Positions 54,560 to 63,643 of a stretch of 64,000 nt of DNA are shown here, piece by piece (the stretch's first letter is position 1; each line of letters opens with the position of its first letter). The DNA comes from Bacillota bacterium (GTDB taxonomy: Bacteria; Bacillota; Bacilli; Alicyclobacillales; SLC66), in contig JAJZCW010000014.1 of NCBI GenBank assembly GCA_021828865.1, forward strand, positions 28,202 to 92,201, written 5' to 3'. The translations under genes were made by a program, and so were the position numbers. Under the pieces are notes generated by a model. The model ran no database searches. It worked only from the letters and a program-made list of their open reading frames with translations, and was not told the DNA's origin.

Positions 54560-55529
54560 GACCTTTCGCCTCCATAATTCTCCAATAACTCATAACGTTA
54601 GAATATTCTCCTTCCTGATCAATGTCGGCATACGGATAAGTCTTCATGATGGCATCTTTGCACAGAATACCTCCTCCACCACAGAACAATAGTTGGGTGT
54701 TGTTGAGGCTTAATCCGTGGCTTTTGGCGTCGTTTATCATTTCTGTGAGATGGTCATCGATCAAACGTAGGATGATGCCTTTGCTCTCCTCCATGGGATG
54801 TCCATTAACCGAAAGAAAACCATCATGTAGAATTTGTTCCGAATCGTCAATAGAAATTGTAATGCCGTAATGAGAAGATAAGGTTTCTCGAATGCGGGAT
54901 CGCAAGAGGTTGGTGCCGTGATTGTTAGAAAATAAGGAGTCCAGTTGAGGGATCAGTCGATCATAGATCGCAAAATTGACATTTAATCCTCCGATATCGA
55001 CCACCAATACTCTTTTTTGCCGATATTCATTGATATTGGCATAGATTTTCCCCGTGGCTTCTGGCAGTAAGAGAAGTTGATCAATCGAGAATAGATACTG
55101 TTTGCCATTGACTTTGATCGAGATCGGCTTATGACCATTCCAAACAAATTCGCTATACTCGTTTTTCAAAAGGGAGTTTTTGTAAATATTAAGAGGCACA
55201 TTGATCGACAAGTTAATAATTGGTATCCCGAATCTCTCTTGAGCCAATTTGTCCAGAAACAACGTGATCATTGTATAGATACTCAGCAAATGCAAAAGTG
55301 AATGCTTGGATAAATCCGTATTTCCTTTCTGTTCGCTGACCATTTGTCCCAGCAAATACTGTTTTCCGTGAAACTCAACGGCATAGCTATCCCTGGCGAT
55401 TTCCACCCCCATATTTTCTATCTCTTGCCCTTTTGTCCTGATTTTCATTTTTAGCCACTCATTATTGATACGGCAGAGTCCCTTGGTACTATGTTTACCA
55501 CTATCCAGTGCCAGTGAAATTGTTGACAT
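54546..55529 (-). CDS. parM: ParM/Alp-type actin-like plasmid-segregation ATPase
   Basis: 327 residues. Actin-fold blocks: phosphate-1 LALDSGKHSTKG, phosphate-2 VVDIGGLNVNF near residue 170, and adenosine motif LLFCGGGGI near 290. ParM filaments push sister plasmids apart. Ribosome site AGGAGG 10 bases upstream. Paired with the downstream parR-type gene (14-bp overlap), forming a type II partition cassette on what otherwise looks like chromosome, so a plasmid or integrative element has contributed to this region. Confidence 0.85.
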   Translation of the reverse strand: MSTISLALDSGKHSTKGLCRINNEWLKMKIRTKGQEIENMGVEIARDSYAVEFHGKQYLLGQMVSEQKGNTDLSKHSLLHLLSIYTMITLFLDKLAQERFGIPIINLSINVPLNIYKNSLLKNEYSEFVWNGHKPISIKVNGKQYLFSIDQLLLLPEATGKIYANINEYRQKRVLVVDIGGLNVNFAIYDRLIPQLDSLFSNNHGTNLLRSRIRETLSSHYGITISIDDSEQILHDGFLSVNGHPMEESKGIILRLIDDHLTEMINDAKSHGLSLNNTQLLFCGGGGILCKDAIMKTYPYADIDQEGEYSNVMSYWRIMEAKGLVKS

Positions 55530-55763
55530 AGAAATGATTCCTCCTTTTCTATTTTGTTGAACCTCATATTATAGATGGGGAAGGGGCGAATATTCCGTTA
55601 TGGAGCGTAATAATGGTCGAAGGTGGTATGATAAATGGAGGAAAAATCGCGTAAAAATGATAAACATCAATGATGCTCGGATGTAATAGCAGGAGAAAGA
55701 ATTTTACGAGGAATAAAATTACAAAATCCAGCGAGAAGTTCAAGGGGAATGCTGGGATTATAT
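55530..55763. other. Region upstream of parM; candidate centromere
   Basis: AT-rich, with imperfect repeats of a GTATGATAAATGG-like word (around 55600-55665). ParC centromeres usually lie here, just upstream of parM. No clean iteron array was seen. Confidence 0.3.
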
Positions 55764-56633
55764 TCACAATTGTTTTTGATACTTAATTTCATATAGCTGT
55801 TTTTGAAGCGGAATTGACAATGCCATATAGTACCATAGCTCTTTTAACTTTGACGAATTATCCCACTTGAAGTATATGGAGATTTCAGACAACAAACAGA
55901 GCAATATCATAATAGAAATCGCGATAGGTTGTGAAATATGAAGCTGTTTCATTACGTCAGGATATTCTTCCGATAAAAGAGGACCTGCCTGCCACGCGAT
56001 TCCTGATTCAGAATAGTGCCCAATCTTCGATAAAATCCCTGAATAGTATCCTTCGTTTAACTTATTCAAAAATTGCTTGGTATCATCTTCTAAATCAGTT
56101 AAGTAGGCCTTCCTTTTAGTACCATATAAAATTTGCGTAGGTGTTGGAAAATATGGAATTGTCTTTACATTATCTTTTTCATCTTTAGAAAGCCCAGCAA
56201 TTTTGGAGTGAAATTCAAGATACTCCTTAAAAGACTTGATCCAGTCTGAATTGGCAAGGTTCACATCTTCCTGACAAAGCAACTTGTATTCCTCAAATTG
56301 TTCTCTCCATCCTGATTTAAGATATGTATATAAGTACTGTTGCGGATCGCTAAGAATCAAGCATACAGAGAATACTAAATCCATGGTAGATCGACAGATG
56401 ATCATTGCGGCTGTTCCAAAGGTAGCAGAAGACAGTACGAGATTCCTTACGGCATCATAATTAGAATCTGCGGATTTGAGCATGACAAAGAGGACTTGCG
56501 ACAATAAATCGTTTCGCTGAGATTGTTCCTCAAGTCTACGGCAGGCATTCGTCACTTGGATCTTTAATGGACCGTGGATTAATTTATGGTCTAAAGTATT
56601 GATGGATAAATTAATAGGATTATTTAAGTCCAT
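55764..56633 (-). CDS. Protein of unknown function (HEPN/DUF5677-like?)
   Basis: 289 residues from ATG 56633 (AAGGGGG about ten bases upstream); a start at 56711 overlaps an older gene remnant. Mostly helical, with TFGTAAMIICRSTMDLVFSV, a conserved-looking KIGHYSESGIAWQAG and a hydrophobic stretch (ISIMILLCLLSEISIYF). The combination of long helices and a HxxSE/GIAW block recalls the DUF5677 group, but this is weak. Function unknown. Confidence 0.6.
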   Translation of the reverse strand: MDLNNPINLSINTLDHKLIHGPLKIQVTNACRRLEEQSQRNDLLSQVLFVMLKSADSNYDAVRNLVLSSATFGTAAMIICRSTMDLVFSVCLILSDPQQYLYTYLKSGWREQFEEYKLLCQEDVNLANSDWIKSFKEYLEFHSKIAGLSKDEKDNVKTIPYFPTPTQILYGTKRKAYLTDLEDDTKQFLNKLNEGYYSGILSKIGHYSESGIAWQAGPLLSEEYPDVMKQLHISQPIAISIMILLCLLSEISIYFKWDNSSKLKELWYYMALSIPLQKQLYEIKYQKQL

Positions 56634-56694
56634 GTTCGATATCCCCCTTGTAGATGTGGATAGTAAGCAATCATAGTGTTCACATTCCATTGAC

Positions 56695-56925
56695 TCATAT
56701 GCTGTTCGCATGCTGGTTGCCAGCAGTGAAATTCTCCCTCAACTTGATCAAATTCATGGGCTGATGAGTGAAATCCTCACGTGTCTGGAAAACAGTGATG
56801 ACTGGATGCGGTTCATGATAATAAGCGCTGATGGAATCTCCAATTGCGATTGGACTGATGACGCGGAAATGATAATAGACTCTGATACCAAAGAGAATTA
56901 ACTGTATGATTGCTACTATGAGTTT
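56695..56925 (-). pseudogene. Truncated copy of the anchored-protein gene at the right window edge
   Basis: The minus-strand frame 56925-56695 reads a hydrophobic anchor (AIIQLILFGIRV) then YYHFRVISPIAIGDSIS, HEPHPVITVF and MNLIKLRENF before TGA. The gene at 63644-64000 reads YYHFRVLSPTAIGDAVG, HDPHPQVTF and MYLIKLHGNF at the same positions. No start codon is in frame and homology stops after about 65 residues, so it is a 3'-truncated, dead paralogue. Confidence 0.7.
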
Positions 56926-57551
56926 TCACGTAAAATAAATCAAACTCCCCCCCGATTCACAGAATCAAAGTAGTATTGTTATCCTACTTTTTTAATGAAG
57001 CAATCCCATTTAGACAATTGACGCCACGATGTGCCTGATTTTTCCTTCCGTCTTAGTCACAAAATGGCAACAATTACAATTATTCATCAATCGTCCTCCG
57101 ACTTGGTTCGACTATTCTACCCTATCTTTCCTATTCTCAAATTGTATAAAATGAACCAGTAAATTGATGACGGAGGGATTCTGTTCATCGAAACCTGTTA
57201 CACCCTATTTATTGCCTGTAGGCAAAATCTGATGATGGGCATTCCGCCAGTCATATTCCATAAAATCAACAGGAGGTTAATGAACTCATAACCAGTATTA
57301 TAGATGAGTTTAAATCGGAAACTGGTCATTCAAGGGCTGAGACTTCACGCCATAGATAACGACTGATCTACCGATGGAGGCAGATTAGCTGTTTACAACT
57401 GAGCGGGTTAACATCTTCCACTGTGATTTTACTGCCCAGACAATGGATTGTTTATGAATCCCTGCGTAATATGCACCCTATCGACGAATAACGGGGCAGA
57501 AACTATTGACGGACTTAGCAGAACATACTCAACGGCTTAATGGAACGGATT
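56926..57551. other. Long intergenic region, no intact gene
   Basis: About 625 bp. Short frames with protein-like texture (for example ELITSIIDEFKSETGHSRAE near 57281-57345 and TERVNIFHCDFTAQTMDC near 57392-57450) are broken by stops. They could be remnants of a transposase or accessory gene but no family could be named. It ends just after qatD (3' side). Confidence 0.4.
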
Positions 57552-58286
57552 TTATGTAAGTTCGTAATCTTGATGGTTACTCAATAACATTTTAAAATTC
57601 TCGAAAATAATGATTCTAACATCATATCCCAAAGTCTTTTGGAATTCTGTGTACACCGCATTCAGGTTATATCCATTTACGGGGGATTTTCCGAATGGAC
57701 CATCAGTTTCAATAAGTAACCGCTCCTTCGGGATAGTCTTGATTATTTTCAAACCTTTTGCGGACTTGAGCATTGAGTAGTTTACCGAAAAATAGTAGCC
57801 GTTCTTTACGATGTCATCAATGAGGTACAGGGGACCAGTATACCAATGAAATACTGCAAAACGAACACCATGGCTTTTCAACAGTTCAAGGGTATCTTCT
57901 TCCGCCATCCTGGAATGAACCGATAGTATTTTATTCGTCTGCCCTGCTTTGTCACATACATATTTGAAATTATTCACTTGAGTAATTTTTCTGCCCACAT
58001 ACTCCTTTGAGTAATCCAGCCCCACCTCCCCAACAAACTTGGTCGTAGAAAGGTGCTTGTCGAATAAGGTCTTATTAAAAGGGTGAGAGTTAACCAACTG
58101 TGGATTGTATCCAAGTGCTACTCTAACGTATTTCGAAGTTTGAAATTCGAGCCTGCATTGTTCGTATATTTCGGGTAAATTTGTTACAAACAGTGCATAA
58201 ATGCGATGCTTCGTTAGGTGTTGATAAATGTCTTCGTAGTTTTTGTAATAGTCAATATGTATGTGGAAATCCACTAACTTGGACAT
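57552..58286 (-). CDS. qatD: Qat system TatD-like hydrolase
   Basis: 244 residues, TatD-family metal-dependent (TIM-barrel) hydrolase. DFHIHIDYY gives the HxH metal site; GEVGLDYS, HSRMAEED and ETDGPFGK supply the further ligands. Last gene of the qatABCD operon; its ATG overlaps the qatC stop (TAATG). TatD enzymes are DNases or related hydrolases; in Qat the exact substrate is unknown. Confidence 0.9.
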   Translation of the reverse strand: MSKLVDFHIHIDYYKNYEDIYQHLTKHRIYALFVTNLPEIYEQCRLEFQTSKYVRVALGYNPQLVNSHPFNKTLFDKHLSTTKFVGEVGLDYSKEYVGRKITQVNNFKYVCDKAGQTNKILSVHSRMAEEDTLELLKSHGVRFAVFHWYTGPLYLIDDIVKNGYYFSVNYSMLKSAKGLKIIKTIPKERLLIETDGPFGKSPVNGYNLNAVYTEFQKTLGYDVRIIIFENFKMLLSNHQDYELT

Positions 58287-59719
58287 TAAGTCATCGCACC
58301 CTCAATCGCTATATAGTTCAATAACCCGCCTTGGTTCATGGCATCTTCATATTTAATCATCTGCAACAGTTCATTCATCGACTCGTGATACACCATCTCA
58401 TAGGCAGTCAACTCTTCGAAGGTTAACGCACCGTTCCGAAGTAAGAGTAGGCGAATGAACTCCTTGTCATCCTTATGCGTGATGTACCTCTTTAAGCTCA
58501 GTAGAACAGCCTTTAAGTCGCTGGCCCTGCCCAACAAATCGTTGTACCTGAGTATAAAATCCATACTTAGTTTGTATATGTCGTTATAGGGAGTCGTGTC
58601 ATTTCCTGCTGTGCGCAAGGAGGCTCTTCTTATCAAACAAGGATAACAGTATCCACAGTTACAAGGCGGAGTTATTTTATCATATCTGGATAAAGATGGA
58701 TGTGAGCACGAGAGTGTTTTGTAGGCGTTTTGCTCAAAAACTGGCTTGTCCTTGTGTTCCGATACAATTTGCCCTTTAGACTTATTCCAATAGAAGTTAA
58801 TAATTTGATGTTCGAGACCAAGCTTCCGTAAGATTTTATTGAACGTTTTCAGGAAGTTTGGATGAGTTGTTCGTGTACTACAACTCCCGTTTCTACTCTC
58901 GGTGAGTGGGACATTTATTCCAATGAATCCATTTTCGGGTATATTTACAGAGGCACTGGGGTTTATGATAGAAGCTACTGCAATCGCTCCAGACAAGAAT
59001 AAAAATGACCTGCTTCTGGTGGAACTTTCGGCTCCAATATTCAACTTCTCCCCAGCCCTGTTCACTGGAGCAAATGGATTCACATTAAATAAAACTAAAT
59101 CTTTGGGTACTGACGGATAAGCAGTGCTAAGTGCACCAAATAACTCTCGCTGTCTACCACTCAACATGTTGTATTCTCGGAAACCCAGGAAGCAACATTT
59201 CTTCTGATTTTCCAGAAGGGTAATAGCACCACAAAAAGAATCCAGACCACCAGAGAACAAGCTCACGGTTTCAAAATTCTCTCGTTGTGACAACTTATAT
59301 CTACTATTTTTCCTATTCACCCTAAACCGTAGATCGGTCTTCCTAAATTCTAAAATCCAGTTATCTCCACTAAGAAACCTGAACATGTTTTCCATATCCG
59401 TTTTTACGCTATTCCATTTCTCCAGTTCTAATACTGGAATATGTAGCGTGATGTCCCTGGTCCAATTGTCTAAAGCATAACTACGCGGAATTCGCTTATC
59501 TGCCGAAAACAGACTCATACCAATAATAAGTAGGTCCTCCACATCGCACGATAAGGATTGGAGTCCGAACCGCCTCCATAACTGTTCTACGTCGGTTTTA
59601 ACATTGGATTTGTTATTCTTATCAAACAAATTGAAAATTAGTAGGTCGTGATCACCTAATTCCACTGGAACGGGTTGAGAGATTTGTTTGTTTATCCATA
59701 CTTTAAACAAGCGTCTCAC
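58286..59719 (-). CDS. qatC: Qat system QueC-like protein
   Basis: 477 residues. Central PP-loop ATP-pyrophosphatase (QueC-like) with LFSGGLDSFCGA near residue 153; zinc-binding Cys set CNCGYCYPC near residue 360, as in QueC. N-terminal about 140 residues and the C-terminal helical part are extra to QueC proper and typical of the defence version. QueC makes preQ0; in Qat a nucleobase-modification-like step on DNA, RNA or protein is suspected. Overlaps qatB by 17 bp. Confidence 0.9.
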   Translation of the reverse strand: MRRLFKVWINKQISQPVPVELGDHDLLIFNLFDKNNKSNVKTDVEQLWRRFGLQSLSCDVEDLLIIGMSLFSADKRIPRSYALDNWTRDITLHIPVLELEKWNSVKTDMENMFRFLSGDNWILEFRKTDLRFRVNRKNSRYKLSQRENFETVSLFSGGLDSFCGAITLLENQKKCCFLGFREYNMLSGRQRELFGALSTAYPSVPKDLVLFNVNPFAPVNRAGEKLNIGAESSTRSRSFLFLSGAIAVASIINPSASVNIPENGFIGINVPLTESRNGSCSTRTTHPNFLKTFNKILRKLGLEHQIINFYWNKSKGQIVSEHKDKPVFEQNAYKTLSCSHPSLSRYDKITPPCNCGYCYPCLIRRASLRTAGNDTTPYNDIYKLSMDFILRYNDLLGRASDLKAVLLSLKRYITHKDDKEFIRLLLLRNGALTFEELTAYEMVYHESMNELLQMIKYEDAMNQGGLLNYIAIEGAMT

Positions 59720-60425
59720 TCCAAACTGTTAAGATATCAAGTGCCTTATTACATTTTTCCTCTATAATTTGTTTTCCTTCTGGTCCAGTCCAATCAATAA
59801 CGCTAAGCTTGTCCATCGGATATTCCGACATAAGGCTATTGCGTATGAAGGACTTTATTGTTCGTTCGGCTTCTTGGTATTCGCTCACCTTGTCAAACAG
59901 TGCCAGGATTTTTTCGGAAAAATTTGTGAGGAAACTGTTTTGAATGAATTTTATGATGAATTCCCGTATGAACTCTTCAGTCTTAATCGTACTCATCAAA
60001 CTGTTGTAATCTTCTTCGGTCGCAACATCTACGAGCAACTCGCGCATCAGTTCTCTTAGACTTTGCTGTGCAATGTCCTCGTAAAGCGAATGCTCAGAAC
60101 CAGAGAAGTAGTTTAAAAGTCCAAGCCTCAATTCATCAGGAGCAAGATTCTGTAGATGGAGGAGTCCAGATTTCCTTAGAGTTTCTTCGAACCCGAACTC
60201 TCTGACGGATTCAATGAAATTAACCGCCCTGGCTCCAACAACCGCCATCTGTGAGGCTGACGTTTGTGCGTTTTCCCGCCCATTTGACAATGCTATTGAG
60301 AAACTTGATAGTGCCTTGCCAATTGATAGGGGTGAAAAATCATTTCTAACCATATTCGTAACTGCTCGTTTGGAGTCCGCCCACAGATATCCCGTCGGCG
60401 GCGTATATCCTTTAGAAGTCCCCAT
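59703..60425 (-). CDS. qatB: Qat system protein QatB
   Basis: 240 residues from ATG 60425 (AGGGGG about nine bases upstream); an earlier ATG at 60452 is possible. Begins MGTSKGYTPPTGYLWADSKR, which is the usual start style of QatB, and has a Gly/Ser/Ala-rich segment (NGRENAQTSASQMAVVGARA) and a helical C-terminus. No catalytic motif is known to me. Identification rests mainly on position between qatA and qatC plus the N-terminal pattern. Confidence 0.85.
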   Translation of the reverse strand: MGTSKGYTPPTGYLWADSKRAVTNMVRNDFSPLSIGKALSSFSIALSNGRENAQTSASQMAVVGARAVNFIESVREFGFEETLRKSGLLHLQNLAPDELRLGLLNYFSGSEHSLYEDIAQQSLRELMRELLVDVATEEDYNSLMSTIKTEEFIREFIIKFIQNSFLTNFSEKILALFDKVSEYQEAERTIKSFIRNSLMSEYPMDKLSVIDWTGPEGKQIIEEKCNKALDILTVWSETLV

Positions 60426-62305
60426 TATTGTTTGCCCCCTACTGAATCCCATAGTTTTTCGGTGCTAATCTCTCTTTCGATGTAATAATCTCTGAGTTGT
60501 CTCATTGTATTTGCGTCCAATTGAGAGAATTCAATGACGACTGCTGGTGAAAAATCGGACTTCTTGATTTTCTTTAATTCCTCTAAAATGATTGGTTGAT
60601 ACTGCGGATATAACTTGTGGATTTGGACCAGAACCCATAAATGGTTCTTCATGTCGTGGTTGTATTTGGATATCAAGCCCTTTACGACTTCATTTCGAGA
60701 CACTTCGCTTAAAGATTCCAATTCTTGAATCTTCTTAAGCCGTATTATTTCAGATACAGACGTATTGCATATCTGGTTTATAAGTTTACGTTCTTCTTGG
60801 TTTAGATTTACGGAGAACAATTTCTTGTCTGTTATCGACTCACGGGCTAAGTAAAAGTACGGACTCAAGTCATGCTCTGACAAATTAGTGGGTTCCACTC
60901 CGATCCACCTTTTGATGGTTTCGCTCTGCCAGCCCCGATGGTTTTCCTTTACTGAGGTACGCTCTGCAGATTCGCTCAATGACCCACTGAGCACAACCTG
61001 CTCTATGTCCCGAAGTGGCAGGGGATAGCCACTATGTTCTACCTGCCATTTGTAAAGTTCTCGGAACAAGTCCCTATCTACATATTCAAGAACCATAAGC
61101 TTCGCCAATATAGATGGGTTCAATTGGATTTTTTGGATTTCCGCCAAGCGTTTCCTTATGTAAAAGGTGTTTAAAAATCTCTTAGTTTGCCTTGGGTTTC
61201 CCTTTAGAGTTGTCGCAATAATATCGCCAATACTGTTGAAAATGTTTAACTGTGTCTCGAAGTCAGTTTTGTCAAACCCTTGCTTGAGCACATTACTGCC
61301 TTGTTCCCCGACTATTTGCACTATTTCTTTGCTACTTACGATTTCGCCCCTGACAAATATGTCCCTATCTCTCAATGCCTGAATCAATAACGATAACGAT
61401 TCGTTCTGTAAATATAGTTCGCAGACTAAGAGGAGCATGTAGTTTTTTATGTCGGATTCAGTCAACTCGGCAATTTTGATTGGTAACTGCACAATCTTCT
61501 CTATGTAGTCCTTAGAGATGTCCAAATCAACGTCGTCCATTTGCGGATATTTACGTTTGATGGAGTACGTTATTACGTCTTCATCCATTGCAATAATAAA
61601 TGTTGTTTTGTCTACAGCTAAAAATAACTTGATTGCTTCCAAAGACTCCACAATCCTATCAGGATTGCATCTATCCAAGTCGTCAATCATAATAATCAAA
61701 TTATCGATTCCAGAATCAAGAATTACCTCAGAAAACTCTTCCCTAAATTTCCGTATGTTTTGAATTACATTGTCTTCTTTATCCTCTTTCAGATATTCTT
61801 CTTTTAACGTCTTCAGCGTTTCGAGATCCTGAGTAACTCCCTTTTCAGATGTTAACTTGTCCCAGTTCAGTGAACCTAAGATCGCAGGGAGTGGATTTCC
61901 CGTCATCAGACTCACTGCAAATGGGATACCTTTTTTAACCGCGGTACTCCCGACTCGTATCCAATCGATTCGTTTAATAAGGCTTTGAATTTTATTAGAA
62001 CACTTCTCGAAAAAAGTAGAATTTTCTTGTAAATTCCTGAGTATTGCTTCCATTAGTGCGGTCTTAGCGTCATCATACCCCTCAAACATCCAAGCGTTCA
62101 CAGTAACTACGACAATCTTGCTGTTAGCATGTTTCTGAAGAGTATTTTCTATTAACCGTAACAGTGTCGATTTACCACTACCCCAGTTACCGAACAGACC
62201 AATGGTAAGCGGATTCATCCGTCCGCTGACAGAAATTTCTGCTATCAAGTCTGCGTACGGCTCATAAGCCAGCATATCCACTCGTGATGCATCATCCGAC
62301 CACAT
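60425..62305 (-). CDS. qatA: Qat system KAP-family P-loop NTPase
   Basis: 626 residues. Walker A GLFGNWGSGKST near residue 40, Walker B LIIMIDDLDRC near residue 210, followed by the KAP-type DRIVESLEAIKLFL block. Unlike many KAP proteins no membrane helices interrupt the fold (a weak hydrophobic stretch at about 125-145 only). First gene of the operon, so probably the sensor/motor. The operon has no other member; four genes in the order A-B-C-D match the described Qat defence system. Confidence 0.9.
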   Translation of the reverse strand: MWSDDASRVDMLAYEPYADLIAEISVSGRMNPLTIGLFGNWGSGKSTLLRLIENTLQKHANSKIVVVTVNAWMFEGYDDAKTALMEAILRNLQENSTFFEKCSNKIQSLIKRIDWIRVGSTAVKKGIPFAVSLMTGNPLPAILGSLNWDKLTSEKGVTQDLETLKTLKEEYLKEDKEDNVIQNIRKFREEFSEVILDSGIDNLIIMIDDLDRCNPDRIVESLEAIKLFLAVDKTTFIIAMDEDVITYSIKRKYPQMDDVDLDISKDYIEKIVQLPIKIAELTESDIKNYMLLLVCELYLQNESLSLLIQALRDRDIFVRGEIVSSKEIVQIVGEQGSNVLKQGFDKTDFETQLNIFNSIGDIIATTLKGNPRQTKRFLNTFYIRKRLAEIQKIQLNPSILAKLMVLEYVDRDLFRELYKWQVEHSGYPLPLRDIEQVVLSGSLSESAERTSVKENHRGWQSETIKRWIGVEPTNLSEHDLSPYFYLARESITDKKLFSVNLNQEERKLINQICNTSVSEIIRLKKIQELESLSEVSRNEVVKGLISKYNHDMKNHLWVLVQIHKLYPQYQPIILEELKKIKKSDFSPAVVIEFSQLDANTMRQLRDYYIEREISTEKLWDSVGGKQ

Positions 62306-62349
62306 GTGTTCCTCACCCCTACTGTGAAGTTGGTAATATCACGCTGTCA

Positions 62350-62366
62350 CTATGATGTTATCATAG
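62350..62366. promoter_or_regulatory. Perfect 17-bp dyad in the qat promoter region
   Basis: CTATGAT-GTT-ATCATAG, 45-60 bp upstream of the qatA start. On the minus strand it includes TATGAT, a -10-like hexamer, so a protein bound here could control the operon. The remaining 62367-62690 is AT-rich with no gene. Confidence 0.5.
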
Positions 62367-62690
62367 CAGTAAGTTTTTGGTTAGTATTAGTAGAAACAGG
62401 GGATCTCTAATGACACAAGTCTGTAATACACTTTGTTTTATCTGCAGACAGTAAATTGTTGTTGTTCACGAACATGATACAAATCAGCGATGCTGGTAAA
62501 TAGATGTACAAAACTTTCTAACTGGTGAAGTGTTCAACGGGATTGAAGTCGTATATTGAATCTTGTCATGGATATGCATAAGAATGATTACTAAGTTATG
62601 GAGAGAGTGTGCAAACAGTTGAGAATCACTTAAGGTGTCTTATACGTTCCATCAGTTAACAAGTAGTTCTACATAGGAGATGAAACGTCT
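62367..62690. other. Intergenic region upstream of qat operon
   Basis: About 320 bp with no ORF of note. Would hold the qat promoter -35 and the 5' region of the DUF1643 remnant. Confidence 0.3.
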
Positions 62691-62930
62691 ATGACTAAGC
62701 CCATTCCATATCCCCAGCAGTATGTACGTTCAATTGTGAAGTGCGAACGCGAAAATTTAACCGATGTCATTGAAGGACGATATCGGCTAAAAGTGAGATT
62801 GCGAAACAGCTCAAAAAAACGCTCACGATAGCCATGATGAACCCAAGCAAAGCAGATGAACAATGGTCTGACGATACAGTGAACAAGGTCATTTGTTTCG
62901 TGTTTCACGAAAATGTGAACCAGCAATCGT
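62691..62930 (+). pseudogene. DUF1643-like pseudogene
   Basis: ATG 62691 with TAGGAG upstream: MTKPIPYPQQYVRSIVKCER then LTDVIEGRYRLKVRL, followed after a frameshift near 62795 by KTLTIAMMNPSKADEQWSDD and TVNKVICFVF. The MMNPSxAD block preceded by RYRL is the DUF1643 signature. It breaks off before the C-terminal half, at the hairpin region 62950-63020. Confidence 0.65.
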
Positions 62931-62949
62931 TGGTCCAGAAATCTCTTGG

Positions 62950-63035
62950 ACTCCCGCCTCTACAGGCGGTGAGTTACCGCTTCCCTTGATTCAGTGGGGG
63001 TGGAGTCCCCCACTGAATTTACGATGTTCAGCGTA
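62950..63035. mobile_element. IS200/IS605-type end (scar) with two hairpins
   Basis: CCGCCT-CTAC-AGGCGG (62954-62969), then a perfect 12-bp hairpin ATTCAGTGGGGG / CCCCCACTGAAT around TGGAGT (62989-63018). Paired hairpins of this kind form the right ends of IS200/IS605/IS1341 elements, where the transcript also serves as TnpB guide-RNA scaffold. No tnpA or tnpB is present, and two genes are truncated exactly here from both sides. Confidence 0.55.
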
Positions 63036-63509
63036 GCTGGACGAGTTCACTCCCATCGTTGCCATCGTTAACGCTTCAGGGAAGTTCTTTTCCTCGAACA
63101 ACAAATGGATATAGTTATTGTAGCCATTGCTGGCAATGTTAAATTTTCTCGCTTCGACACCGAGATCAATACTTTTTTCTAATGTGGCTTTGGCGTTCGC
63201 ATAATCTTTGTTATATTCAAAAAGCAAAAATAGAATATTATACCATTGTAAACGATCTACTTCGTCCCCATGAACACGACATATTTCATCATAGGCATCA
63301 ATGCAAAGAAACGCTTGTTCCAGATCCCCGATGCAATAATAGGAAGCCGCACTGTTCAAGTGGGCGACCAACTGCGACTTAAAATCTTCAAGTTCCATTC
63401 CGACTTGAAGGAGTTGGAAACTTTCTTCTATGGTCTCCTTATATTTACCTTCTGCCCGAAGTGAAGTGACCTCTTGTTGGAGTAATAAAAGTTCTTCATT
63501 TGTCATCAT
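62991..63509 (-). pseudogene. TPR-repeat protein truncated at its 3' end
   Basis: From ATG 63509 (GAGGG upstream) 172 residues: MMTNEELLLLQQEVTSLRAE and TPR-like helical pairs (AHLNSAASYYCIGDLEQAF; NILFLLFEYNKDYANAKATL; GYNNYIHLLFEEKNFPEALT). The last dozen residues (EHRKFSGGLHPH) come from the hairpin scar, so the native C-terminus is lost. In related bacteria such N-terminal TPR arrays often precede GGDEF or regulatory domains; the original partner is unknown. Confidence 0.65.
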
Positions 63510-63569
63510 GTCGTCCCTCAGATCATCTATGAAAGCATATAAAACACCACAATAAGGGTATTTTAGCAC

Positions 63570-63643
63570 GACACGGAGTAAAGGGGGAGGGTAAGGCTAA
63601 ATTCAAACTCATCAATAGACATCTATATTAAATTAAAATCTTT
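63570..63643. other. Short gap
   Basis: AT-rich spacer between the TPR remnant start and the partial gene at the window edge; the TPR promoter probably lies here. Confidence 0.3.

Noticed and set aside
57281..57450. Transposase remnant in the gap after qatD
   Set aside because: Short frames look protein-like but no DDE block or terminal repeats could be recognised, so it is left as an unassigned region.
60214..60468. Open frames on the opposite strand of the qat genes
   Set aside because: They lack ribosome sites and protein-like composition and are explained by the qat coding strand.
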